64,000 nucleotides of DNA from Pseudomonas brassicacearum subsp. brassicacearum (GTDB lineage Bacteria; Pseudomonadota; Gammaproteobacteria; Pseudomonadales; Pseudomonadaceae): positions 124,001 through 188,000 of the forward strand of contig NZ_VZPJ01000007.1 in assembly GCF_008801605.1 (NCBI RefSeq), given 5' to 3'. Shown here in pieces: positions 8,891-17,033 of the stretch (its first letter is position 1; every line of letters begins with the position of its first letter). A model generated the notes under the pieces. It did no database searches. It was not told where the DNA came from and saw only the letters and a program-made list of their open reading frames with translations. Both the position numbers and the translations under genes were made by a program.

Positions 8891-10654
8891 TTAGCGTCCT
8901 CCCACCACCATATGACTGAACGGCGCCACATACGCCTGCAACGTCACCAGCCCGCCCACCAGAATCGCCAGCACCACCGAGTGGAAAAACACGTAGCGCA
9001 GGATCTCGCCTTCGTGACCGTACCAACGGGTGGCGGTGGAGGCGACCACGATCGACTGGGCGTCGACCATCTTGCCCATGACCCCGCCGGAACTGTTGGC
9101 CGCAGCCATCAACACCGGGCTGATCCCCAACTGTTCCGCTGTCACCCGTTGCAAACCACCGAACAGCACATTGGACGCCGTGTCCGAACCGGTCAGCGCC
9201 ACGCCGAGCCAGCCCAGCAAGGTGCCGAACATGGGGTAGAAAATGCCCGTAGCGGCGAAGGCCAGGCCCATGGTCGCGTCCAGGCCTGAGTAGCGCGTGA
9301 GAAACCCCAGGGCCAGCATCGCCACGATGGTAATCAGCGAGTAGCGCACCACCCAGAGCGTTCGCAGGTAGTGGTGCAGCAGTTGCGGGATGGAATAGCC
9401 CATCAGCAAGCCACCGAGAATCGCCGCCAGGAAGATGCCGCTGCCGGTGGCGGTGAACCAGTTGAACTTGTAGACCGCTTCCTCGGTTTTAGGCTGGGGC
9501 ACCACGGGCGGGACTTTTTCGATCTGCTGGTGGATGGTGCCGAAGGTCACCAGGGGCGAGAAGATCGGGTTGGCCTCACGCATCGGCTTGCCTTGGGGGT
9601 CGAGCTTGGCCGATTGGGTCTGCGGGTCCAGCGCCGGGCGGGTATCGAACAGGTTCTTGAAACTCTGGGTGCCCCAGGCGAACACGAAGACTGTAAGGAT
9701 GATCCATGGCATCCAGGCCCGCAGCACAGCCGGTCGCGCATCACTGGAAAAGGTGGCGCTGGCCTGCGGTTTTTCATCTTCGCTGGCGTCGATTTTCGAA
9801 TCATCGACCCGTCCCGACAACGCTGCGGACGTGTGCACCGTGGCCGGTTTCCAGACCTTTAGAAAGCCGGTGAGGCAGGCCATGGAAATCAGCGCGGCAA
9901 TCACATCCACCAGCATCGGCCCGTGGTAGTTCGACACCAGGAACTGCGGGATGGCGAAGCTGACACCGGCCACCAGAATCGCCGGCCAGATCTCCAGCAT
10001 CTTGCGCCACCCGGCAAACGCCCAGATCAACCAGAACGGCACGATCACCGAAAAAAACGGCAACTGCCGACCGACCATCATCGACAACTCCATTTCATCC
10101 AGCCCGGTAACCTTGGCCAGGGTGATGATCGGCGTACCCAGGGCGCCGAACGCCACGGGCGCGGTGTTGGCGATCAGCGCCAGGCCCGAGGCGGCCAAGG
10201 GGGAGAAGCCCAGCCCGATCAGGATCGCCCCGGTCACCGCCACCGGCGTGCCGAAACCCGCCGCGCCTTCGAAGAACGCACCGAAGCAAAACGCGATCAG
10301 CAGCAATTGCAGGCGTCGGTCGTCGGTAATGCGTGCGAGGGAATCCTGCAAGACCTTGAACGAGCCATTCTCGGTGGTCAGCCGGTGCAGGAAAATGATG
10401 TTGAGGACGATCCAGCCAATGGGCAGCAGCCCGTTGGCCGCGCCGTAAAGTGCCGCCGAACCGGCCATGCCGGCGGGCATGCCGAAGGCGAAGATCGCGA
10501 TCAGCAAGGCCGAGGCCAGGGCCATCAACGCCGCCAGGTGTGCCTTGACATGAAAGAACGCCAGGGACGCCAGCATCACCACCACGGGAACCGCCGCCAG
10601 GAGCGTCGACAGCACCGCATTACCGAAGGGATCGTAGACTTGTTGCCAGACCAT
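8891..10654 (-). CDS. lldP: L-lactate permease (LldP/LctP family)
   Basis: 587-aa inner-membrane lactate (and possibly glycolate) proton symporter. ATG 10654 is preceded by GAGGTGG at ideal spacing; the longer open frame upstream runs through repeats. Family signatures include MVWQQVYDPFGN at the N-terminus, FEGAAGFGTPVAVTGAILIGLGF, NTAPVAFGALGTPI, and near the C-terminus GSDTASNVLFGGLQ and ANSSGGVMGKMVDAQSI. About 13 hydrophobic segments are visible. It stands alone, with no lactate dehydrogenase genes beside it, which makes glycolate an alternative substrate. Confidence 0.93.
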   Translation of the reverse strand: MVWQQVYDPFGNAVLSTLLAAVPVVVMLASLAFFHVKAHLAALMALASALLIAIFAFGMPAGMAGSAALYGAANGLLPIGWIVLNIIFLHRLTTENGSFKVLQDSLARITDDRRLQLLLIAFCFGAFFEGAAGFGTPVAVTGAILIGLGFSPLAASGLALIANTAPVAFGALGTPIITLAKVTGLDEMELSMMVGRQLPFFSVIVPFWLIWAFAGWRKMLEIWPAILVAGVSFAIPQFLVSNYHGPMLVDVIAALISMACLTGFLKVWKPATVHTSAALSGRVDDSKIDASEDEKPQASATFSSDARPAVLRAWMPWIILTVFVFAWGTQSFKNLFDTRPALDPQTQSAKLDPQGKPMREANPIFSPLVTFGTIHQQIEKVPPVVPQPKTEEAVYKFNWFTATGSGIFLAAILGGLLMGYSIPQLLHHYLRTLWVVRYSLITIVAMLALGFLTRYSGLDATMGLAFAATGIFYPMFGTLLGWLGVALTGSDTASNVLFGGLQRVTAEQLGISPVLMAAANSSGGVMGKMVDAQSIVVASTATRWYGHEGEILRYVFFHSVVLAILVGGLVTLQAYVAPFSHMVVGGR

Positions 10655-10769
10655 GTTCCACCTCTGCTTTTTATTGTTGGAAGTGCAGGCCCCGGGGGGA
10701 TTGGCAAAGAAGTATAGGCGGGGATTGGGGGAGGGGATTGGTCCAGGAATAGCCAGGCATACTCCAGTC

Positions 10770-10932
10770 GATCGTTCCCACGCTCCGCGTGGGAATGCCG
10801 CCAGGGACGCTCCGCGTTCCGATTCTGGGATGTGACGCAGAGCGTCACGGGATGCATTTCCACGCAGAGCGTGGGAACGATCAGGTTGCGGGAGCTGCGG
10901 AAGATCGTTCCTCACGCTCCGCGTTCCGCTTC
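10770..10932. repeat. Intergenic inverted-repeat element, GATCGTTCCCA family, full copy plus partial copy
   Basis: A full element at 10770-10882 has the same terminal GATCGTTCCCA inverted repeat as 8798-8880 but is longer because of an inserted internal CGTGGGAATGCC arm. It is followed at 10903-10932 by a half element that starts GATCGTTCCTCACGCTCCGC. It occupies most of the gap between the lactate permease and the RidA gene. Confidence 0.85.
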
Positions 10933-10948
10933 TAGGCAGTGGGCTCGC

Positions 10949-11329
10949 TCAGCCCTTCGCCGCCATCGCCGTTACTTCCACTTTCATTCCTTCAACCGCC
11001 AGCGACGCCACGCCCACGGCGGCACGAACCGGCCAGGGTTTGGCGAAGAAGCGTTTGTAGACCTCGTTGAAAGCGGCGCGGTCAGCCATGTCGGTCAGGT
11101 AGATGGTCAGGTGCAGGACCCGATCCATGGAGCTGCCGGCGCCCTCCAGGGCGGTCTTGAGGGCTTGCAGCGTGCATTCGCTCTGCCGGGTGATGTCGCC
11201 CAGTTCCAGGCTGCCGTCGGCGTGGGTGGGGATTTGCGTGGAAACCAGCAGGCCGCCGAAACCGGCGACGTCGGAGGAAATGGAGTCCGCATCCGGATCT
11301 GGAATAAACGTAATGTCTGGGTTGCTCAT
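10949..11329 (-). CDS. RidA/YjgF/YER057c family protein
   Basis: 126-aa small trimeric-type protein of the Rid superfamily. The VSTQIPTHADGSLELGD and SSMDRVLHLTIYLTDMADRAAFNEVY stretches are diagnostic. The arginine equivalent to RidA Arg105, needed for imine deamination, is replaced by serine (VASLA instead of VARLP). It therefore probably belongs to a non-deaminase Rid subgroup. I chose ATG 11329 because GAGG lies upstream. It has no obvious operon partner. Confidence 0.88.
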   Translation of the reverse strand: MSNPDITFIPDPDADSISSDVAGFGGLLVSTQIPTHADGSLELGDITRQSECTLQALKTALEGAGSSMDRVLHLTIYLTDMADRAAFNEVYKRFFAKPWPVRAAVGVASLAVEGMKVEVTAMAAKG

Positions 11330-11402
11330 GCAAAGCCTCATGCTGGAAAAGAAAAAGACCGCCGCAGTTTACCGTCCATTGCTGCGCCGTTCCTGCATTC
11401 CT

Positions 11403-12281
11403 TTATCCGTGCGCTCCCAGCCCGTTGTTTTGCACCAGCGCCTGGATGTAGGCCTCAAGCGTCGTGGTGCCGTGCAAGGCGTCGTCGCCCACGTCGAAGC
11501 CGCTGTCGAGGCTGACGGCGCTCATGCGCGCATAGGATTGCGCCGCAGCGAGGCTGAAGCCGAGGCTTTGGAAGGTGCTTTCCCATTGGTCCCTGGGTAT
11601 CACGTGCACCTCGACCGGCCGGCCGAGCGCCTGGGAAAATGCCTGCGCCACATCGTTGGGCGAGTACAGGCGAGGTCCCTGCACGTTACGCACGCCAATG
11701 TCATCAACCGACGATAGCAACCGCGCGGCCGCCACTTCGCCCAGGTCCCGGGGCGCAACCATGGGGAAGGCCAGGTCGGCTGGAAACAGCGTGGGCAGCT
11801 TGCCGGTCTCGCGCACGGTATCGAGCAGGCTGTCCCAGTTGCTCATGTAATAAGCCCCGCGATTGATCGCCGCCGGGATCGACTGGTTGCTCAGCCCTTC
11901 TTCCAATTCCCACAAGACGCTGAGATCGCCGATACGCTCGCCAGGCTGGGCGCCGGCGGTGGATTGCACGACGATTTTCTCAAGGCCCGATCCGTCGAGG
12001 GCAGCCAGGATGTTGGCGACCGTGCGCCGTTCCACCGCATCGGTATCGGTACTGGGAGCCGCCGGCGGGTTGAGAATGAACGCCCTGCGCCCGAGCCGAA
12101 AGGCGGCGCGCAACGACTCGACGTTTTCGGCGTCCGCTTCGACGATTTGAGCGCCCCTGGCGTGCCATTCGGTGGCGTGGGTGGCGTTGCGGGTCAAGAT
12201 AGTCACGGCATGCCCTGGCGCCAGCAAGGCTCGGGCCGTGGCCGAACCAACGTGGCCTGTGGCGCCCATGATCACGTACAT
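11403..12281 (-). CDS. NmrA-like NAD(P)-binding protein (atypical SDR)
   Basis: 292-aa Rossmann protein. The N-terminal MYVIMGATGHVGSATARALL gives the GxxGxxG dinucleotide motif, followed by ILTRNATHATEWHARG, where the arginine suggests NADP binding. The middle carries QSTAGAQPGERIG and INRGAYYMSNW, typical of NmrA/QOR2-type quinone reductases or redox sensors. No SDR catalytic YxxxK is evident. GGGAG upstream supports ATG 12281; its start is 17 bases downstream of the SRAP stop in the same direction, so the two are probably co-transcribed. Confidence 0.88.
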   Translation of the reverse strand: MYVIMGATGHVGSATARALLAPGHAVTILTRNATHATEWHARGAQIVEADAENVESLRAAFRLGRRAFILNPPAAPSTDTDAVERRTVANILAALDGSGLEKIVVQSTAGAQPGERIGDLSVLWELEEGLSNQSIPAAINRGAYYMSNWDSLLDTVRETGKLPTLFPADLAFPMVAPRDLGEVAAARLLSSVDDIGVRNVQGPRLYSPNDVAQAFSQALGRPVEVHVIPRDQWESTFQSLGFSLAAAQSYARMSAVSLDSGFDVGDDALHGTTTLEAYIQALVQNNGLGAHG

Positions 12282-12298
12282 GGCTTTATCTCCCAAAG

Positions 12299-12982
12299 TC
12301 AAAGTCCGCCCTGGGCCGGACGCTGGGTTGTCATTTCCGCTTCAAGGTGCGGTTGCGCGCTGTTCAGGCGTGCGGCCAGCTGTTGTGCCTGTTCCCATCC
12401 CAGCGCGGGCTCCAGCCAGTCGAGCGCATCGTCGGCGCTGAAGGCCAGGACCCGCTGCTGCTGGTTGACGATGTCGCCATACGTCACCAGGGCCAGCCCG
12501 TCACAGCCAAACGGGGTCTCGCTGGCCTGGGCCAGGGCGGCCAGGAAGATTGGCGCCGATTGCCGCGAAGTGGTGTAGGTGAGGCGTTGCGCCTGGGAGG
12601 GCGAGGCGGGGGCTTGCGACTCATACCAACCCTCCACGGCGACCAGTACGCGGCCCTCGTGCTTGATGGGATCGAAGACCTTGGAGCGCATCACCAGATG
12701 CAAGGGCAGATGGGTCAGCGGCGGCATCGTTCCGACCGACCAGATCGGTGACCAACCCCAGCGAACCTTGATGCACTCCAGGTGCCCACCGCGACGACGA
12801 ATGGCGCTGACCTGCATGTCTGGCTTGATCAGGCTCTGGCGGTCCTGGGCCTTGGGCGGCGTTGTCACGTGCAGGTCCAGGGGCGTCACGCTTGCATCGA
12901 AACGGCTGCCGGGCGTGTCTCGCTGGGCGAAATACGCCAGGGAGTCTTTTGAAGAAACGTGTTGAACAAGACTGTCACACAT
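12299..12982 (-). CDS. SRAP (HMCES/YedK-like) domain protein with divergent active site
   Basis: 227-aa relative of the SOS-response-associated peptidases that crosslink abasic sites in single-stranded DNA. The start at ATG 12982 (GGGAG 8 bases upstream) places Cys at position 2 (MCDSLVQ), the residue that forms the thiazolidine crosslink in the family. RWGWSPIWS and VAVEGWYES match the WGxxPxW and GxxEW blocks, so the conserved Glu is kept. The block that should read NARxE reads HLVMRSK, and the His of HxRMP is replaced (NQQQRVLAF). It may be a degenerate or specialised paralogue. Confidence 0.82.
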   Translation of the reverse strand: MCDSLVQHVSSKDSLAYFAQRDTPGSRFDASVTPLDLHVTTPPKAQDRQSLIKPDMQVSAIRRRGGHLECIKVRWGWSPIWSVGTMPPLTHLPLHLVMRSKVFDPIKHEGRVLVAVEGWYESQAPASPSQAQRLTYTTSRQSAPIFLAALAQASETPFGCDGLALVTYGDIVNQQQRVLAFSADDALDWLEPALGWEQAQQLAARLNSAQPHLEAEMTTQRPAQGGL

Positions 12983-13165
12983 AACGAAAACTCCCGGCAG
13001 TGAAACGCAAAGCATTCCCGATGTGCCCGCCGTTCAGGCCGTGACGGTCGAAGCGCGTCATCGTGGCTTTCAGCGGTGTCATGTAGGTCCGAGCCGTGGC
13101 GAATGGCTTGGTTCGAAAATCCTTGCGGCGGGGAGACGAGCGGGCAAAGGGGTGAATGCATGACC

Positions 13166-13326
13166 GCCATCGCGAGCAGGCTCGCTCCCACAATGGATTT
13201 GTGGTGGGGCAGGATTTTAGCTACGCAGCCGAACCCCTGTGGGAGCGAGCCTGCTCGCGATAGCGGTGTATCAGCTTGCGGGGAGGTTGGCTGTGCTGAC
13301 GCCATCGCGAGCAAGCTCGCTCCCAC
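13166..13326. repeat. Cluster of three REP units
   Basis: REP units at about 13166-13191, 13238-13266 and 13301-13326 alternate in orientation (CATCGCGAGCAGGCTCGCTC, then its complement, then again). The third unit reaches into the 3' end of the LysR reading frame. The 12983-13165 segment has no recognisable gene. Confidence 0.9.
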
Positions 13327-14224
13327 GCTGTTGTGCATGGATGAAATCCACAAAAGCCCTCAGCGGCGAGGGCAGGTAGCGGCGGCCTGGGTAGTAGAGG
13401 AATGGCCCGGTAAAGCGCTGCCACCAGGGTTCGAGTACCGGCTCGAGGGCGCCGCTGTCCAGGTAGGGCCGCAACCAGTCCTCGAACAGATGGACAATGC
13501 CCAGCCCATCCACCGCAGCCTGTACCGCCAGGTCCATCGCGCCGCCAATACGCACGATCAACGGGCCGCTCGGGTCGACGCTCATCGTTTCGCCGTCACG
13601 TTCATATTCCCACAGGGGCAGGGCGCCGCTGGGAAACTTGCCCGTCAGGCAGGCATGCCCAAGCAGGTCCCGTGGATGCTCGGGGCGGCCCCTGGCGTCG
13701 AGGTAGGCCGGTGAAGCGGCCGTTGCAAAGCGCTGGAACCGTGGGCCGATGGGAATGGCGATCATGTCCTGCTCCAGGCGCTCGTCGTAGCGAATGCCGG
13801 CGTCACAGCCCGCCGCGAGCATGTCGACGAAACTTTCTTCGGTGACCACTTCCAGGCGGATGTCGGGGTAGCTTTTCAGGAACGGCGTGATGATCGCCGG
13901 CAACACCAGCCGGGCGGCGCTGACCGGCACGTTCAACCTGAGGGTGCCCGAAGGACGGTCGCGAAAGTCGTTGACCACGTCCATCGCCGCCTCTACCTCG
14001 CCCAGGGCCGGGACGATGCGTTCCATCAACCGCGCACCGGCCTCGGTCGGGACCACGCTGCGGGTGGTACGGTTGAGCAGGCGTACACCGAGCCGGCTTT
14101 CCATCCGGCGTACGGCATCGCTGAGGCTCGACGCGGACTTGCCGCTCAGCCGCGCACCTTCACGAAAGCCCTTCGCATTGACCACGGCCACAAAGGCCAG
14201 CAAGTCTTGAATATCCGTTGCCAT
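13271..14224 (-). CDS. LysR-family regulator, divergent from the PdxI-like reductase
   Basis: 317-aa LTTR. The N-terminal winged HTH is clear (LLAFVAVVNAKGFREGARLSG..SSLSDAVRRMESRLGVRLLNRTTRSV). The LysR substrate-binding domain follows from about residue 90 (SGTLRLNVPVSAARLVLPAII). It is divergent from the aldo/keto reductase gene with a 100-bp spacer that holds TGATTATCA at 14261-14269, so it most likely controls it. The last roughly 20 residues (GSELARDGVST...) are encoded by a REP element, meaning the original stop has been lost or moved. Confidence 0.92.
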   Translation of the reverse strand: MATDIQDLLAFVAVVNAKGFREGARLSGKSASSLSDAVRRMESRLGVRLLNRTTRSVVPTEAGARLMERIVPALGEVEAAMDVVNDFRDRPSGTLRLNVPVSAARLVLPAIITPFLKSYPDIRLEVVTEESFVDMLAAGCDAGIRYDERLEQDMIAIPIGPRFQRFATAASPAYLDARGRPEHPRDLLGHACLTGKFPSGALPLWEYERDGETMSVDPSGPLIVRIGGAMDLAVQAAVDGLGIVHLFEDWLRPYLDSGALEPVLEPWWQRFTGPFLYYPGRRYLPSPLRAFVDFIHAQQRGSELARDGVSTANLPAS

Positions 14225-14324
14225 TGTTCTCTCCGCCGTACAACCCGTGCTGATTGCACCTGATTATCAAGGGAATGGTCAACGCCTATAGTCGGCCCAC
14301 TCACATTGATCCGAGGGCGACGAG

Positions 14325-15188
14325 ATGAACATTGCAGGCAAGGCAGGCAACTTCTTACTGGGCGATCGCGCGGTCAATCGCATGGGTTACGGCGCGATGC
14401 AGTTGGCGGGGCCCCAGGTCTTCGGGCCGCCCAAAGATCCGGCGGCCGCCATCGCCGTGCTGCGCGAAGCAGTGGCGAGCGGGGTCAACCACATCGACAC
14501 CGCCGATTTCTACGGGCCCCATGTCACCAACCAGCTGATCCGCGAAGCGCTGCACCCTTACGCCCAGGACTTGGTCATCGTCACCAAGGTCGGCGCTGTT
14601 CGCGGTGCCGACGCGTCCTGGAACCCGGCCCACAGCCCAGCCGAGTTGACCCGTGCGGTCCACGACAATCTGCGCAACCTGGGCGTGGAGGTATTGGACG
14701 TGGTCAACCTCAGGGTGTGGGGCGACCTGCATTCGCCCACCGAAGACTCCATCGAAGAGTCGTTCACGACACTGGCCGAGCTGCAGCGCCAGGGCCTTAT
14801 CCGTCACCTGGGCCTGAGCAACGTCACGGCCGCGCAGGTCAAGCAGGCCCAGGGCATTGCCCAGGTGATCTGTGTGCAGAACCACTACAACCTGACTCAT
14901 CGCGACGACGAACAACTCATCGCTGACCTGGGCCGGCAGGGCATCGCCTACGTGCCGTTCTTCCCCCTGGGTGGCTTCACACCGCTGCAATCGGAAACCC
15001 TTTCCAGCGTGGCGACGCGCCTGCAGGCATCACCGCTGTGCGTGGCCCTGGCGTGGTTACTGCAACGGGCGCCGAATATCCTGCTGATTCCCGGTACGTC
15101 GTCGTTGGCGCACCTGCGGGAAAACCTCACTGCGAGTGAGCTGAAGATCCCTGCGCCGATGCTGGCCGAGTTGGACGGGTTGGCCTAG
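14325..15188 (+). CDS. pdxI: Aldo/keto reductase, PdxI (YdbC)-like pyridoxal reductase
   Basis: 287-aa NADPH-dependent TIM-barrel reductase. From memory, blocks such as RMGYGAMQLAGPQVFGPP, SGVNHIDTADFYGPHVTNQ and DVVNLRVWGD closely match E. coli YdbC/PdxI, which reduces pyridoxal to pyridoxine. Catalytic Asp and Tyr are in DTADFYG and Lys in VTKVGA. The usual His is replaced in the NLRVWG block, as in the YdbC group. GIAYVPFFPLGGFTPLQ and LLIPGTSSLAHLREN complete the family pattern. It is convergent with the MBL-fold gene; the two stops overlap. Confidence 0.88.
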   Translation: MNIAGKAGNFLLGDRAVNRMGYGAMQLAGPQVFGPPKDPAAAIAVLREAVASGVNHIDTADFYGPHVTNQLIREALHPYAQDLVIVTKVGAVRGADASWNPAHSPAELTRAVHDNLRNLGVEVLDVVNLRVWGDLHSPTEDSIEESFTTLAELQRQGLIRHLGLSNVTAAQVKQAQGIAQVICVQNHYNLTHRDDEQLIADLGRQGIAYVPFFPLGGFTPLQSETLSSVATRLQASPLCVALAWLLQRAPNILLIPGTSSLAHLRENLTASELKIPAPMLAELDGLA

Positions 15189-15967
15189 GCCGCCCGAAAG
15201 ACCAACGTCTCGCCATCTTTCGGTATCAACAACCGGCCTGCGACACCGGCCAGCGCGGCTGCTTCGGCAAGGGCTTTGCGTGTCGTCGGGCAGTGGCTGA
15301 TCGCTTCCAGGTGATTGGCCACCACGGTCCCGCGAGATAAACGAGTGAACTCCAGTGTCTCGTCGATGCCCATGATGATGTCGCCGCCGATATCGAACCG
15401 TGCCCCGCCTGCCGGAACTACGCTGACCTGCGGTTGGTGTCGCAAGACGAATTCGCACACGGTGGGGGTGAGCACGGTATCGCCGGTGAGGTAGACGCTC
15501 GGTTCGCCGGGCAGCTCGATCAGGTAGCCGACGCCATGCTCCATCAGCTTGCCCACCAGACCCAGCCCATGGGTGCATCGAACGGAGCGAATAGTGCCGC
15601 CCAGGAATGGGTTGGGTTGGTCATGCGCCTTGGCCAGTGGTTGGACATTCAGGCCACGCTTGGTGAGGTAGGGGGTGTCATGGGGTGTGCAGATGACCGG
15701 GATCTGTTTTTCCCTCAGCCACTGCTTGGCTGCGCGATCCAGATGGTCGAAATGGCCTTTCTGACAGTGGGTGATCAAGCAATGGGTGACCGTATCGAGG
15801 TCCTTCGCTGTCGAGGCCGGAAGCGCCACCAGCGGATTACGCTGCGTGGCACCAAACAGTCGGAGCGGCGGCAGCGTGCCCTTGCCAGCCAGCATCGGGT
15901 CGACGAGCACGCGATACGGGCCGAATTCAAGAATGATCGTGGCGTTACGGATCTGCTGGATGTTCAT
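15185..15967 (-). CDS. MBL-fold metallo-hydrolase (UlaG-like)
   Basis: 260-aa metallo-beta-lactamase-fold protein. It begins MNIQQIRNATIILEFGPYRVLVDPML, the strand pattern of UlaG-type lactonases and NAPE-PLD-like proteins. The metal motif is ITHCQKGHFDHLD, in which HFDH supplies the HxDH part. Further ligands are likely in TGDTVL and VVANHLEA. An AGGA ribosome-binding site precedes ATG 15967. It is divergent from the GlxA-type regulator, which may control it. The substrate is unknown. Confidence 0.87.
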   Translation of the reverse strand: MNIQQIRNATIILEFGPYRVLVDPMLAGKGTLPPLRLFGATQRNPLVALPASTAKDLDTVTHCLITHCQKGHFDHLDRAAKQWLREKQIPVICTPHDTPYLTKRGLNVQPLAKAHDQPNPFLGGTIRSVRCTHGLGLVGKLMEHGVGYLIELPGEPSVYLTGDTVLTPTVCEFVLRHQPQVSVVPAGGARFDIGGDIIMGIDETLEFTRLSRGTVVANHLEAISHCPTTRKALAEAAALAGVAGRLLIPKDGETLVFRAA

Positions 15968-16058
15968 GAGGCGTTCCTGTTGAGCGAGCGCTTCATGGTG
16001 CCGATCCTTTCCCATGTGCATAATGGCCGGATCTGACATCTTTGATTCGTTTCCAGTC

Positions 16059-17027
16059 ATGATCAAAAAACTTCGAGTCGGTCTGCTCCTGTTTCCCGGC
16101 TGCATGCCCGCGGGCCTGTTCGCGTTCGCCGATCTGCTGCATGCCGCCAACCGCAGAAGAGGGCGGGTGCTGTTCGAGGCTCGCTACATCGCGTTGCAGG
16201 CCGGGCCGGTGGTATGTGCCCATGGCGTGGCCCTGCAGGCGGAAGCGGTGTTGGGCAGCGCGGGTTTGGATGCCGTTCTGGTTCCTGGCTTCTGGGCCGA
16301 ATCGGCCGAGCAGGTGAATGCGGTGTTGGCTGAACAGACAGCCCTCGTGAGCGCGCTGTCCAAGCATGCCCGATCGCTTCAGCTCTGGTCCTATTGCACC
16401 GGTGTCTGCCTGCTGGCCGCCGCCGGTCGATTGGACGGGCAGGGCGCGACAGTGACCTGGTGGCTGGCGCAGGCGATGCAGCAGCAGTATCGAAAAGTCC
16501 ATTGGCAAAGCGAGCAGAACTGCGTGTTCAACGAGCGCACGGCGACCGCGTCCGGGGTGAACGGCTACCTGCCCATCGCCGAAAAGCTCATCGAACGCAG
16601 CGTCAGCAGCGACGTACTGCGCGATATCACGCGGCTCATGGTGCTGCCGCGCCCGGCCATTCCCCATGCGGCGTTCCAGGGCACTGCCCTGATCGAGCAA
16701 CCCAGCGGATGGTTGCGGCACTTGCATGGGTTGATCGAACAGATGCCGGCCGAGCGGGTCACCGTCCAGGCCCTGGCAAGCGAACTGGCGGTGTCCGAGC
16801 GCACGTTGGCACGCAAGGTCAGCCGTGAAACGGGTGAGACTGTCGCGGCCTACGCCCGGCGCATCAAGTTGAACCAGGTCAGCGAACGCCTGACGTTGAC
16901 GGCGCTGCCTCTCGCCAGCATCGGCGCCGAGCTGGGTTTCAGCAGCAGTTCCAATTTGCAGCGTATGTTCAAGGCGCTGACCGGGCTGACGCCGGTGGTG
17001 TACCGGCGCAAGTTCGGGCGTGTGTGA
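16059..17027 (+). CDS. GlxA-type regulator: DJ-1/PfpI domain plus AraC HTH
   Basis: 322-aa transcription factor. The N-terminal amidotransferase-like domain (LRVGLLLFPGCMPAGLFAFADLL; nucleophile-elbow-like LWSYCTGVCLLAAAG) is joined to two AraC helix-turn-helices (TVQALASELAVSERTLARKV, then LASIGAELGFSSSSNLQRMF with the TPVVYRRKF tail). It is the same architecture as GbdR/ArgR/CdhR regulators of amino-acid and carnitine-type catabolism. ATG 16059 begins the conserved domain. An in-frame ATG at 16014 would add 15 residues and cannot be excluded, since neither has a strong ribosome site. Confidence 0.9.
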   Translation: MIKKLRVGLLLFPGCMPAGLFAFADLLHAANRRRGRVLFEARYIALQAGPVVCAHGVALQAEAVLGSAGLDAVLVPGFWAESAEQVNAVLAEQTALVSALSKHARSLQLWSYCTGVCLLAAAGRLDGQGATVTWWLAQAMQQQYRKVHWQSEQNCVFNERTATASGVNGYLPIAEKLIERSVSSDVLRDITRLMVLPRPAIPHAAFQGTALIEQPSGWLRHLHGLIEQMPAERVTVQALASELAVSERTLARKVSRETGETVAAYARRIKLNQVSERLTLTALPLASIGAELGFSSSSNLQRMFKALTGLTPVVYRRKFGRV

Positions 17028-17033
17028 CGCCGG

